From the NCBI RefSeq assembly GCF_029893365.1, contig NZ_JARXUZ010000001.1:2728001-2792000 (forward strand): a stretch of DNA of 64,000 nt, written 5' to 3'. This stretch comes from Cryobacterium sp. CG_9.6. Its GTDB lineage: Bacteria > Actinomycetota > Actinomycetes > Actinomycetales > Microbacteriaceae. The translations under genes were made by a program, and so were the position numbers. This document shows positions 1-8,238 of this stretch, piece after piece. Each line of letters opens with the position of its first letter. Position 1 is the first letter of the stretch. The notes beneath the pieces are model-generated. The model saw only the letters and a list, made by a program, of their open reading frames with translations. It made no database searches and had not been told where the DNA came from.

Positions 1-133
1 GCAGGGTTACCGAGATTCCCGCCGGTAGGTTGTTGGCCACCAGCGTCGGGATTCCGATGCCAAGGTTCACGTAATCACCGTCAGCCAGCTCTTCGGCCGC
101 GATCGCGGCCATTTCATCGCGTGTCCAGGTCAT
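1..133 (-). CDS. scoB: 3-oxoacid CoA-transferase subunit B, N-terminal part (runs off the window)
   Basis: Only the first 44 residues are inside the window. They carry the beta-subunit signature [12 protein letters not shown]. With subunit A it would transfer CoA between succinyl-CoA and a 3-oxoacid (acetoacetate or 3-oxoadipate); which one cannot be told from this fragment. The ATG at 133 is preceded by a GGAG ribosome binding site 7-8 nt away. It starts 26 bp after the stop of subunit A on the same strand, so the two form one operon. Confidence 0.85.
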   Translation of the reverse strand, partial: MTWTRDEMAAIAAEELADGDYVNLGIGIPTLVANNLPAGISVTL

Positions 134-159
134 GTGTCTTCTCCTTCAAAGTCTCGAAA

Positions 160-870
160 TCAGGCGGCGACGGTGCGGGGGCGCACGGTTCGCTGTTCAA
201 TGTCTTGGGGACGGTTGCGCGACTGCACAATCCGCTGCACGTAGACCCCGGGGGTCACCACGTGATCGGGCTCGATCTCGCCCGGCTGCACAATGTGCTC
301 GGCCTCGACGATCGTCACGAGGCCCGCCGTGGCCACCACGGGGTTGAAGTTTCGCGCCGTGTAGCGATACACGAGGTTTCCCCCGGTATCGGCAATGTGC
401 GCCTTCACCAACGACACATCCGCCACAATCCCGCGCTCCTGCAGGTAGGTGACCCCGTCGAAGTCGGCGAGCGGCTTGCCCTCGGCAATGAGCGTGCCCA
501 CGCCGGTCTTCGTGTAGAACGCGGGGATTCCCGCTCCCCCAGCACGCAGGCGTTCCGCGAGGGTTCCCTGCGGGCTGAACTCCACCTCGAGGGCGCCGGC
601 CAGAAACTGCTCGGCGAACAGCTTGTTCTCACCCACATAGGAGGCAATCACCTTGCCCACCTGCCCGGCCTCCAGCAGAACACCCAGGCCCTTGCCATCG
701 ATGCCCATGTTGTTGGACACCACGGTGAGGTTTTTTACACCGGATGCCCGAACCGCGTCAATGAGGTCGGCGGGAATACCGCTGAGACCGAAGCCTCCGA
801 CGGCGAGGGTCATGCCGTCCCTGAGCACGTCGCCGAGAGCATCGGCCGCACTTGTCTGCACCTTGGTCAC
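160..870 (-). CDS. scoA: 3-oxoacid CoA-transferase subunit A
   Basis: A 236-aa cytosolic alpha subunit of a family I CoA-transferase. The family motif GGFGLSGIPADLI is near residue 23, followed by LTVVSNN and a region ending FNPVVATAGLVTIVEAE, typical of the whole family. A longer open frame extends upstream, but the GTG at 870 is chosen because a GAGGAG box lies 7 nt upstream and homology begins directly after it. The divergent IclR gene and two operators at 906-922 and 1023-1039 suggest IclR control. It could be an acetoacetate enzyme (ScoAB) or 3-oxoadipate enzyme (PcaIJ); no aromatic-pathway neighbour is visible to decide. Confidence 0.88.
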   Translation of the reverse strand: MTKVQTSAADALGDVLRDGMTLAVGGFGLSGIPADLIDAVRASGVKNLTVVSNNMGIDGKGLGVLLEAGQVGKVIASYVGENKLFAEQFLAGALEVEFSPQGTLAERLRAGGAGIPAFYTKTGVGTLIAEGKPLADFDGVTYLQERGIVADVSLVKAHIADTGGNLVYRYTARNFNPVVATAGLVTIVEAEHIVQPGEIEPDHVVTPGVYVQRIVQSRNRPQDIEQRTVRPRTVAA

Positions 871-905
871 TGAATCTCCTCGTTGAGTGGACTGCCGATT
901 CACCA

Positions 906-922
906 TGTCCACGTTGTGGACA
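906..922. promoter_or_regulatory. IclR-type operator 1 (palindrome)
   Basis: TGTCCA-N5-TGGACA, a perfect 6-bp inverted repeat, 36 bp upstream of scoA. The same arms and spacing recur at 1023-1039. The position between scoA and the divergent IclR gene makes it the likely binding site of that regulator (inference). Confidence 0.7.
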
Positions 923-1022
923 GATCGTCTCCCCTTAGCCAATCGCGTTTGTCCAGCAGATGTCAACAGTCGGCCCCGACAATCCCGACAATCCTCCACG
1001 CCGTGGTCAGGTGCTGCCATCA

Positions 1023-1039
1023 TGTCCATATAATGGACA
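1023..1039. promoter_or_regulatory. IclR-type operator 2 (palindrome)
   Basis: TGTCCA-TATAA-TGGACA with one further pairing base on each side, 30 bp before the IclR start. It has the same arms and the same 5-bp spacer as the site at 906-922. It probably mediates autoregulation of the IclR gene, and the pair could also allow looping. Confidence 0.72.
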
Positions 1040-1069
1040 TCATTCGGCCCTGAGGAGAATCGAGTCGTC

Positions 1070-1867
1070 ATGCCAGAGAACGGCACGAGCCGCGCACCGA
1101 CACCCGTGCCGGGCACGCAGGTGGTGAGCCGGGTGGCCCTCCTGCTGCGGCTCGTGGGGCAGGACCCCGGGGGTCTCCCCTTCGGCCAGATTGTGCGGCA
1201 GAGCAGGCTGACCCGGCCCACCGTGCACCGACTGCTGAGTTCCCTCCTCAGCGAGGGGCTACTCGATCACGACCCGGCCACCGGCACGTGGCGATTGGGG
1301 CCGGAAATCTTTGTCATGGGCGCCATTGCGGCGCAGTCGTATCGCATCGAAGATCTGGCCCGCCCGAGTTTGCATCGTCTTGCCGAGGAAACCGGGGAGA
1401 GCGCCTTTCTCTCCATTCGGCGCGGCGGTGAAACCGTGTGCCTCCTCCGCGAGGAGGGTAGTTTCCCCATTCGCTCATTTGTGTTGCATGAGGGGGTGCG
1501 GTTTCCGCTGGGCGTCGCATCCGCTGGCCTGGCGATACTGGCATATCTGCCCACCGACGAGGTGGACCGGTTACTCGTGCAGGACGATGCCTTCCGGGAG
1601 CGGTGGGGAGAGCAGCACTCCCCCGCCGCCATTCGCGTTCACCTCGAGCAGACGCGGGCCACGGGTTACGCACTGAATCCCGAGCTGATTCTGGAGGGGA
1701 GCTGGGGCATGGGCGCGGCCATTTTCGATCACGTGGGCCGGCCCACCTGGGCCCTCTCGCTCACCGGGATAGAGCCGCGCTTTCGCGCCGGACGGCAACC
1801 CTATCTGGGGCAGATGCTGCTCGACGAGGCGCACAAGATCACGCAGAAGTTACAGCGCGGTCGCTAA
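1070..1867 (+). CDS. IclR family transcriptional regulator
   Basis: A 265-aa DNA-binding protein. Residues about 17-80 form the winged helix-turn-helix (FGQIVRQSRLTRPTVHRLL is the recognition helix region). The rest is the IclR effector-binding domain (GESAFLSIRRGGETVCL, then RFPLGVASAGLAILAYL). The length is usual for the family. It is divergent from scoAB with two matched palindromes in the gap, so it most likely controls the CoA-transferase operon and itself. The inducer is unknown; PcaR-, PcaU- and KdgR-type proteins share this architecture. Confidence 0.9.
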   Translation: MPENGTSRAPTPVPGTQVVSRVALLLRLVGQDPGGLPFGQIVRQSRLTRPTVHRLLSSLLSEGLLDHDPATGTWRLGPEIFVMGAIAAQSYRIEDLARPSLHRLAEETGESAFLSIRRGGETVCLLREEGSFPIRSFVLHEGVRFPLGVASAGLAILAYLPTDEVDRLLVQDDAFRERWGEQHSPAAIRVHLEQTRATGYALNPELILEGSWGMGAAIFDHVGRPTWALSLTGIEPRFRAGRQPYLGQMLLDEAHKITQKLQRGR

Positions 1868-1958
1868 TTCGGGACTTGTGGCCCTGCTCCAGCCCATTTC
1901 GGTGCATCATCGTTGGAATCATCTGCTGATCACTCTTCGAGAATGCCTGAGGTACTGC

Positions 1959-3416
1959 ATGAGCACAGCGGCAGCCACATCTGCAACTCCACCGGCCCGT
2001 CCCGGCGGCGGCCTGCGGGCGGTCTTTCTCATTCTCGTCATTCTTGGCGCCCTCATCGCCTCCTCCGGAATCGGGTCCATTGTGGGCGGATCGGTGGTGG
2101 CCTGGGCCGGTGCCCAGCAGGGGTCAGCCGGGTTCTTCAGCACCCCCACGCGAACACTGGCTGTGGACACCTACGCGGTCACCTCCCCGGCCATCGATCT
2201 GGGCACCCCGTCGGGAACCACCGTGATGACCACAAACGTGGGCAGTATTCGGCTGCAGGCCACGTCCCGACGACCGCTGTTTCTCGGTGTCGCTCCCACA
2301 GCCGACGTGGAACGCTACCTCGCCTCCTCGGCACACTCCGAAATAACCGGGATGGACAACTCACCCTTCACGGCCAGGTTTCGCGAACTGCCCGGCACCG
2401 AGCAGCCCGCACCGCCCGGCACGCAGGACTTCTGGGCCGCCTCAACCTCGGGTACCGGCACGCAGGAGCTGGTCTTCGCCGTGCGGGATGGCACGGAGAT
2501 ACCGCGGGGCCAGTGGACCGTCGTCATGATGAACGTGGACGCCAGCCCCGGTGTGAGCGCTCAGGTGTCCGCCGGTGCGCGTCTGACCCTGCTCGGGCCG
2601 CTGGGAGCCGTTCTCATCGTTGCGGGACTGCTCGCCCTGCTCGTGGGGAGCGCCCTTGTTCTGGTGGGGGCGATTTCGCTCGGGCGCGGCCAGGCGCTAG
2701 CCGGGGCATCCGCTGTGGATACGCCGCCCACATCGCTCTACCCGTCGAGGGTGCGCGGGGAACTTGACCCGCAGGTGTCCCGCGGACTGTGGCTGGTGAA
2801 GTGGGTTCTCATCATTCCGCACCTGATCATTCTTGTTTTTCTGTATTTCGCCTTCGCGGTGGTCACTGTTGTCGCGTTTTTCGCCATCCTCTTCACGGCT
2901 CGCTACCCGCGGGCACTGTTCACCTTCAACGTGGGGGTCATCCGGTGGGGGTGGCGAGTGGCGTATTACTCGTACTCCGCCCTCGGCACCGACAGGTATC
3001 CGCCCTTCACGCTGGAGAGGACGGACTATCCGGCCGACTTCGATGTGGACTACCCCGACCGTCTCTCTCGCGGGCTCATCTTCGTGAAATCTTGGCTGCT
3101 CGCCCTCCCGCACCTGCTCATCGTGGCCGTCTTCACGGGCGCCGCCACGAGTGGAACCTGGGGAGGCGACTGGCCTACGACCGGGAGCGTACCCTCGGGT
3201 GCTGCGGCTGGATTCTCCCTGATCGGAGCGTTGGTGATCATTGCGGCCGTGATCCTGCTCTTCAGCGGTCGGTATCAGCAACCGCTCTTCGATCTGATCC
3301 TGGGCCTTGACCGCTGGGTGCTGCGCGTACTCACCTACACGGCTCTGTTCCGCGACGAATACCCGCCCTTTCGTCTCGATCAGGGTGCCGAGGAACCGGA
3401 GGCACTCAGGTCGTGA
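1959..3416 (+). CDS. DUF4389 domain membrane protein
   Basis: A 485-aa integral membrane protein. An N-terminal membrane segment (about residues 20-45) is followed by an extracytoplasmic domain of roughly 180 residues, a second membrane segment, and two DUF4389 repeats. The repeats share the pattern KW/S-x-L-x-x-x-PHL (KWVLIIPHLIIL and KSWLLALPHLLIV) followed by YP-x-x-LF-type segments. The start at 1959 is preferred over an upstream in-frame ATG because GAGG lies 6 nt before it and the Thr/Ala-rich N-terminus begins there. DUF4389 proteins have no established biochemical role. No operon partner: IclR ends upstream and the next gene is convergent. Confidence 0.8.
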   Translation: MSTAAATSATPPARPGGGLRAVFLILVILGALIASSGIGSIVGGSVVAWAGAQQGSAGFFSTPTRTLAVDTYAVTSPAIDLGTPSGTTVMTTNVGSIRLQATSRRPLFLGVAPTADVERYLASSAHSEITGMDNSPFTARFRELPGTEQPAPPGTQDFWAASTSGTGTQELVFAVRDGTEIPRGQWTVVMMNVDASPGVSAQVSAGARLTLLGPLGAVLIVAGLLALLVGSALVLVGAISLGRGQALAGASAVDTPPTSLYPSRVRGELDPQVSRGLWLVKWVLIIPHLIILVFLYFAFAVVTVVAFFAILFTARYPRALFTFNVGVIRWGWRVAYYSYSALGTDRYPPFTLERTDYPADFDVDYPDRLSRGLIFVKSWLLALPHLLIVAVFTGAATSGTWGGDWPTTGSVPSGAAAGFSLIGALVIIAAVILLFSGRYQQPLFDLILGLDRWVLRVLTYTALFRDEYPPFRLDQGAEEPEALRS

Positions 3417-3461
3417 TCGTGGTGGGCTGCGGCAGCGCCGGGATCGGTCTTATCCGTGCCG

Positions 3462-3971
3462 CTAGCCCAGACGCTCGGCGATCCCACGCAGAAGCGCGGC
3501 CTGTCCGGCGTGCTCCAAGTCGTCTCCGATCACGCTCACCAGCCGAACACCGCGAGTCACGGCCGGGGTCCACCGGCGATCAATCACGTCGTCGAGGTCG
3601 GCTTCGGTCAGAGTCGACAGGTAGGCAAGCGTCGTGGCATGCACGGCGTCGTAGTAACCACGGAGCAACTCGGCATCCACGCGCACCGCGGCAACCTCAT
3701 CGCTTGAGTGCCCGTAACCAGTGGCCGACGCTTCGAAGGGCAGACCAAACTTCTGCTCCCAGCCGCCTTCGGTCCAGGTCTGCTCTCGGCCGGCCAGCTC
3801 GGCTACATGGTCGTCTTGCACGCGGGCGAGATGCCAGACGAGCCAAGCCACCGTGTTGGCATCGGCATCCGCTCGGAACGTGAGAGTGTCAACGGATGCC
3901 CCGTCAACGGCCCCATGAACAGCAAACTGAATGCGTCCATAGGCTTCGATAAGCAGGTCCGTCGAGTTCAT
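3462..3971 (-). CDS. DinB-like (DUF664-type) protein
   Basis: A 169-aa protein of the DinB/YfiT four-helix fold. The typical pattern of metal-ligand histidines is visible (WLVWHLARVQDDH near residue 50 and GDDLEHAGQAALLRG near the C-terminus). In actinobacteria many such proteins are mycothiol-dependent S-transferases; the specific thiol and substrate cannot be inferred. The start at 3971 has AGGAG 6 nt upstream. It lies 32 bp downstream of the XdhC gene on the same strand and may be the last gene of the cox transcript. Confidence 0.8.
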   Translation of the reverse strand: MNSTDLLIEAYGRIQFAVHGAVDGASVDTLTFRADADANTVAWLVWHLARVQDDHVAELAGREQTWTEGGWEQKFGLPFEASATGYGHSSDEVAAVRVDAELLRGYYDAVHATTLAYLSTLTEADLDDVIDRRWTPAVTRGVRLVSVIGDDLEHAGQAALLRGIAERLG

Positions 3972-4003
3972 GGGTCTCCTTGGTGGGTGCGGCTGCTCCC
4001 ACG

Positions 4004-5176
4004 CTACCCGTTCACGCCCACCCGGGAGTCGTTCGGGAGCGCCTCCAGGGACGGCTGCTTGTCGTGGTGAATGGGGTCGGCGAGTCGACCGAGCGGCAGA
4101 CCGCTGCCACCCCACTGGGTGCTGATAATTTCGGCCACGATCGAGATGGCGGTCTCCTCGGGGGTGCGGGAGCCAAGGTCCAGCCCGATCGGGCTGTGCA
4201 GCGTGGCCAGGGCCGTTTCGTCGACGCCGGCTTCCCGCAACCGGGCCATGCGGTCGAGGTGGGTGCGCCGGGACCCCATCGCCCCGATATAGGCGACGGT
4301 CGGGCCGGCCAGGGCCACCTCCAGCACGGGGACGTCGAATTTGGGATCGTGGGTGAGCACGCAGATCACGGTGCGGCCGTCGATGCGACCTGCTGCCACT
4401 TCGGCGGCGAGATACCGGTGCGGCCAGTCCACCACCACCTCGTCGGCTCCCGGAAACCGGGACGACGTGGCGAACAGGGCGCGCGCGTCGCACACGGTCA
4501 CGCGATAGCCGAGGAAGGACCCGGCCTGGGCCAGAGCTGCCGCAAAGTCAATAGCGCCGAAGACCAGCATCCGTGGCCTTGGCGCGTAGCTGCTCACGAA
4601 CACGCGAAGCCCCTCACCGCGGCGTTCGCCGTCCGGCCCGTAGCCGAGTGTGGTGGTGCGGCCGGCCGCGAGGAGACCGAGTACGTCGTCACCGACGGCA
4701 TGGTTGGCACGCTCGGACCCCAGATCCCCTTCCACGCCGGTCGAGCGCACCACCAGGTGACGGCCGAGCCACGCCGGGTCGGGATGCTCGATCACGGTCA
4801 CCACTCCCACGGCGCGACCGGCATCGATATCCTGCTGTACCCCCTCGAGAAGCGCAAACGTGTCCCGGGAAAGCGGTTCGACGAAGATGTCGAGAATCCC
4901 GCCGCAGGTCAGCCCCACAGAAAAAGCGTCATCATCGCTGATGCCATACCGCACCAGCTGCGCCTGACCGTCCTCCACCACCTGAGTGGCGAGATCGTAG
5001 ACCGCGCCCTCGACGCACCCTCCCGAGACCGACCCGACGACGGTGCCGTCGGCGCCCACGAGCATGGTCGCACCAGGCGGGCGGGGCGCTGATTTGAACG
5101 TGCGCACGACTGTTGCCAGCCCGGCCGTCGTTCCGCCGCACCACCCCGTCATAATGTCGGCGAGGATCTCGCGCAT
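4004..5176 (-). CDS. XdhC/CoxF-type molybdenum-cofactor maturation protein
   Basis: A 390-aa cytosolic protein with the XdhC_CoxI domain at the N-terminus (PGATMLVGADGTVVGSVSGG, then the conserved Cys in GGCVEGAVYDLA). The C-terminal Rossmann-like XdhC_C domain has GAMGSRRTHLDR and GLDLGSRTPEETAISI. XdhC proteins bind Mo cofactor and insert the sulfurated or otherwise mature form into xanthine dehydrogenase-family enzymes, here presumably CoxL. It follows coxG by 53 bp in the cox operon. The usual GAG-H turn of the Rossmann domain reads FGAIDFAA, a small deviation. This is the second XdhC paralogue of the operon; the other is fused to a YHS domain. Confidence 0.9.
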   Translation of the reverse strand: MREILADIMTGWCGGTTAGLATVVRTFKSAPRPPGATMLVGADGTVVGSVSGGCVEGAVYDLATQVVEDGQAQLVRYGISDDDAFSVGLTCGGILDIFVEPLSRDTFALLEGVQQDIDAGRAVGVVTVIEHPDPAWLGRHLVVRSTGVEGDLGSERANHAVGDDVLGLLAAGRTTTLGYGPDGERRGEGLRVFVSSYAPRPRMLVFGAIDFAAALAQAGSFLGYRVTVCDARALFATSSRFPGADEVVVDWPHRYLAAEVAAGRIDGRTVICVLTHDPKFDVPVLEVALAGPTVAYIGAMGSRRTHLDRMARLREAGVDETALATLHSPIGLDLGSRTPEETAISIVAEIISTQWGGSGLPLGRLADPIHHDKQPSLEALPNDSRVGVNG

Positions 5177-5229
5177 CCTGTTCCTTTCGGTCGTGTCGCC
5201 GTGTCGTCGTATGCCCCTCGCGTGGCTGA

Positions 5230-5985
5230 CTATCGTCCAGCCACGCGACGGCCAATCTGGTATGCGATTAACGCTACCGCCGCCAGCAGACCCACAACCG
5301 TGCAGGGCTTGCTGAGCTGGTCCGTGACCATACCGCGGGCGAGGGTCATGGCGTTCAGGCTGGTCTCGGCCGGGGCGGTGCTGCGCGCAGACTGCGTCGT
5401 CGGCCGCGCGACCGGGGCGCTCGCTACGGGCGGAGAAACCGCGTCACTCCGGGCCAGAATGACCTCCGGCCCGGCAGAGGAGGCCGCAACGACTGGTTGC
5501 GGTGCCGTGTCACTAACCGGTGCCGGGGCCGACCCGGGACCCTCCTCGACCAGTTCCTGAAGGTTGTCGGCGAATAAGCGCATCATCTGGTCGGTGACAC
5601 TGCTGATGACGCCCTTGCCCATGGCCGCGGCCTTCCCGGAGAGGGCCATGTCCGCGCTGACCGTGCCACTGGTGATTCCACCGCTCTCGGTGAGAATAAG
5701 CGTCACGGTGGCCTGGGCGGTTCCCTGTCCGCGGGTCTCCTGCGCTTTGCCGGAGAAGACGGCGCGGTGGGCGGGTTCATCGCGCTCGTCCACGTTCATC
5801 TGACCGCGGTATTGCATGGTCACCGGCCCCAGTTTTACCTTCATTCCCACCTGGTAGGCATCGTCGGAGAGCCTGTTCAAAATTTGGGCGCCGGGCACAC
5901 ACCCCGCCACCCGCTCGAAATCCATCAGGGTATCCCACACGGTCTGCACCGGGGCGGTGACGGAGAAGGTGCTGTCGAGTTGCAT
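5230..5985 (-). CDS. coxG: CoxG-like SRPBCC protein (CO dehydrogenase subunit G family)
   Basis: A 251-aa protein. Residues 1-145 form the SRPBCC/CoxG fold (FSVTAPVQTVWDTLMDFERVAGCVPGA is the family start; only part is quoted here). A Pro/Ala/Thr-rich linker and one C-terminal membrane helix (about residues 224-242) with a basic end follow. CoxG is associated with membrane recruitment of CO dehydrogenase, and in recent work with delivery of the electron acceptor. Its ATG overlaps the coxE stop by one base (TAATG), so translation is coupled. Confidence 0.88.
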   Translation of the reverse strand: MQLDSTFSVTAPVQTVWDTLMDFERVAGCVPGAQILNRLSDDAYQVGMKVKLGPVTMQYRGQMNVDERDEPAHRAVFSGKAQETRGQGTAQATVTLILTESGGITSGTVSADMALSGKAAAMGKGVISSVTDQMMRLFADNLQELVEEGPGSAPAPVSDTAPQPVVAASSAGPEVILARSDAVSPPVASAPVARPTTQSARSTAPAETSLNAMTLARGMVTDQLSKPCTVVGLLAAVALIAYQIGRRVAGR

Positions 5986-7253
5986 TAGGTTGTCCTCTGC
6001 TCGTTAAGAGTCGGCGTCCTGGGCGTCGGTGCCCGGGATGGTTGGTCGGCGCCGATCACGGCCGCCAAGTCGGTGAGAGCTGCATAGCTATGCCCGCTCA
6101 GAAACGCGTCACAGAAGGGCAGCGCCGCCGCCATGCCGCCCACAAGCGGCTGGTAGTCGCGGGCAACCTTGCGGGGATTTACCCAGATGATGCGGTGAGC
6201 GAGGCGACGCAGCCGCTCCATTTGCGCAGCCACGTCCTCCGGAGCGTCCTGCGACCAGCCATCCGATAACACCACCACCACAGCGCCGCGGGCCAGTCCG
6301 CGCCGGCCGTACGCGTCGATGAAACAGCGGATGCCCGCGGCGAGCCTCGTCCCCCCGGCCCAGTCCGTGGCCGTGGCCGCTGCTCGTGCAAGCGCGAGGT
6401 CGGGGTCATGCAGGGCGAGCTGACGGGTGAGCCGGGTCAGGTGGGTGGAGAAAACGAACGCTTCCGCGCGTGCCCCGCTCGCCGCTCCCTGTAACAGGGA
6501 CAGGAACACGCGAGTGTAGGGCTCCATCGACCCGGAAACGTCGCAGAGCAGCACGAGCCGACGGGCCGTCGAGCGGCGGCGTTGATGCACCAGCCGGGTC
6601 GGGTCGCCGCCGGTTCGCTGCGCGGCGCGAACGGTGCGGGCCAGGTCGAGGCGGTCGCGGCGGTGTCGAGACGCCACGGTGCGCCGGCTGAGCCGGGTGG
6701 GAGTTTGTAACCGGATGCTGCGCACCAGCAGGCGCACTCGCTCCCGTTCGTCAGGACCCAGGTCGGCAAAAGCCATGTTGTGCAGGTGTTCCTCGGCCGA
6801 GGTCAGCAGCAGAACGGACTCACGTTCCGGGGCGTTGGAGGCAGCTGAATCGGAGTCGGCACCGGGGAGCGGCGCGGGCGCGCGGGGCGCGGACGGGGGG
6901 TCGCCGCCATCGGCTGGCCGGTTCGCCGGCGGCGCGGGCCGCTCCTGCGGCTCGGAGCCCACCGCTGGCGGGGCGTTTTGCTCACCGCGCCGGTCTGCCG
7001 GGTCAAGTTGTCCGTCGAAGACGGCGCTGAACACCGCGTCGAAGCGCGGCAGCTGAGTGAGTGAAGACACGAAGACAACGCGGGCGGTCCAGTACAACGC
7101 CGGCCGGTCGGTGGGCGGAACCAGCCGCAGCGCCTCGGCGAACCGCATGGCCCTGTCGGGCGATACGCTCAACCCTGCCCGGTGCAGTGCGGTCCCGAAG
7201 CCGGCGGCGAAAGCAGCGCCCTCAACGGCGACGGGCCAGGCCGTCTCAGCCAT
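5985..7253 (-). CDS. coxE: CoxE: VWA-domain protein of CO dehydrogenase maturation
   Basis: A 422-aa protein. The N-terminal half is the VWA-associated CoxE helical region. A Pro/Ala-rich low-complexity linker lies around residues 85-140, and the VWA domain is C-terminal (LVLLCDVSGSMEPYT with the DxSxS MIDAS motif, and later VVVVLSDGWSQD). CoxE works with the MoxR ATPase CoxD to assemble the Cu-S-Mo active site of CO dehydrogenase. Two ATGs lie six bases apart; the inner one at 7253 has GGAGG at proper distance. Its start overlaps the coxD stop by 8 bp. Confidence 0.9.
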   Translation of the reverse strand: MAETAWPVAVEGAAFAAGFGTALHRAGLSVSPDRAMRFAEALRLVPPTDRPALYWTARVVFVSSLTQLPRFDAVFSAVFDGQLDPADRRGEQNAPPAVGSEPQERPAPPANRPADGGDPPSAPRAPAPLPGADSDSAASNAPERESVLLLTSAEEHLHNMAFADLGPDERERVRLLVRSIRLQTPTRLSRRTVASRHRRDRLDLARTVRAAQRTGGDPTRLVHQRRRSTARRLVLLCDVSGSMEPYTRVFLSLLQGAASGARAEAFVFSTHLTRLTRQLALHDPDLALARAAATATDWAGGTRLAAGIRCFIDAYGRRGLARGAVVVVLSDGWSQDAPEDVAAQMERLRRLAHRIIWVNPRKVARDYQPLVGGMAAALPFCDAFLSGHSYAALTDLAAVIGADQPSRAPTPRTPTLNEQRTT

Positions 7254-8238
7254 GGACATCCTCCAGCAGCCACTCAGTTCCGCGCGCCAGAGCGGTCTGC
7301 TGGTCATCGCGGTTCTTCAGCACGGACCCCCAGGTCTGTTCCACTGCGCGCTGCGTCAACCGCGGAACACCCAGCACGGTGAGGGCGCTCACCCAGTCGA
7401 TGGCTTCCGCGATACCGGGCGGCTTCACCAGATCGAGAGAACGCAGCCGACCGATGGCGGTTGCGGCGTCCCGGGCGATCGGCTCCAAGCTGGTCGGCAC
7501 CCGCCGCCGCACAATCTCGGCAATCCGCTCCGCACCCGGATAGTCGATCCAGTGGTAGAGGCAGCGCCGGGTGAGGGCGTCGTGCAGATCGCGCGTGCGG
7601 TTACTGGTGAGGATGACGATGGGCGGATGCGAGGCACGTACCGTTCCCAGCTCTGGCACCGTGACACTGGCCTCGGCGAGCAACTCGAACGTGAGCGCCT
7701 CAAACTCCGCGTCGGCCCGGTCGATCTCGTCGAGGAGAAGAATGGCCGGCCTGGGTCCGGGATGTTGGATCGCCTGCAGCAGCGGGCGACGCAGCAGGTA
7801 GTCCGGTCCGTACAGACCGCTTTCGGTCAGGTCCAGGCCCTGCGCCTCGGCCAAGCGAATACCCAGCAGCTGACGCGGGTAGTTCCACTCATACAGGGCC
7901 TCACCGGAGGAGATCCCTTCGTAGCACTGCAGCCGGTAGAGAGGGGTGTCGAGCAGGGTCGCCAGTACCTTGGCGATCTCGGTCTTCCCCACCCCGGGTT
8001 CACCTTCAAGAAGCAACGGCTGCGGCATGCGCATCGCGAGGAACAGTGCGGTCACGAGCCCCTCGTCGGCGAGGTAATCGCCGGAATCAAGCGACCGACG
8101 GAGCGCCTCCACACTGGGAACGAGGTCAACGATCCCCGGTTCCGCGCCCGCGCGAGCAGCCCCGGCGTGGGCACGGGGAGCCTCGTCAGCGGCGGGCAAA
8201 CCCGCGGCGACGCCGGGTCGCTCAGCTCGCGAAAGCAT
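7246..8238 (-). CDS. coxD: CoxD: MoxR-type AAA+ ATPase
   Basis: A 330-aa MoxR-family AAA+ protein with Walker A LLLEGEPGVGKTE near residue 75 and Walker B AILLLDEIDRA. Sensor 1 is VILTSNRTRDLHDAL, followed by the arginine-finger region (TRRCLYHWIDYP). In Oligotropha, CoxD is needed to convert the apo-MoCu site into the functional sulfur-bridged cluster. The start at 8238 overlaps the XdhC-YHS stop by 17 bp. The longer upstream frame is rejected because it lies entirely inside that gene. Confidence 0.9.
   Translation of the reverse strand: MLSRAERPGVAAGLPAADEAPRAHAGAARAGAEPGIVDLVPSVEALRRSLDSGDYLADEGLVTALFLAMRMPQPLLLEGEPGVGKTEIAKVLATLLDTPLYRLQCYEGISSGEALYEWNYPRQLLGIRLAEAQGLDLTESGLYGPDYLLRRPLLQAIQHPGPRPAILLLDEIDRADAEFEALTFELLAEASVTVPELGTVRASHPPIVILTSNRTRDLHDALTRRCLYHWIDYPGAERIAEIVRRRVPTSLEPIARDAATAIGRLRSLDLVKPPGIAEAIDWVSALTVLGVPRLTQRAVEQTWGSVLKNRDDQQTALARGTEWLLEDVHG

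Noticed and set aside
121..873. Long plus-strand open frame of 250 codons at the left end
   Set aside because: It is antisense to scoA, which has family motifs and a ribosome binding site; the frame has no recognisable domain.
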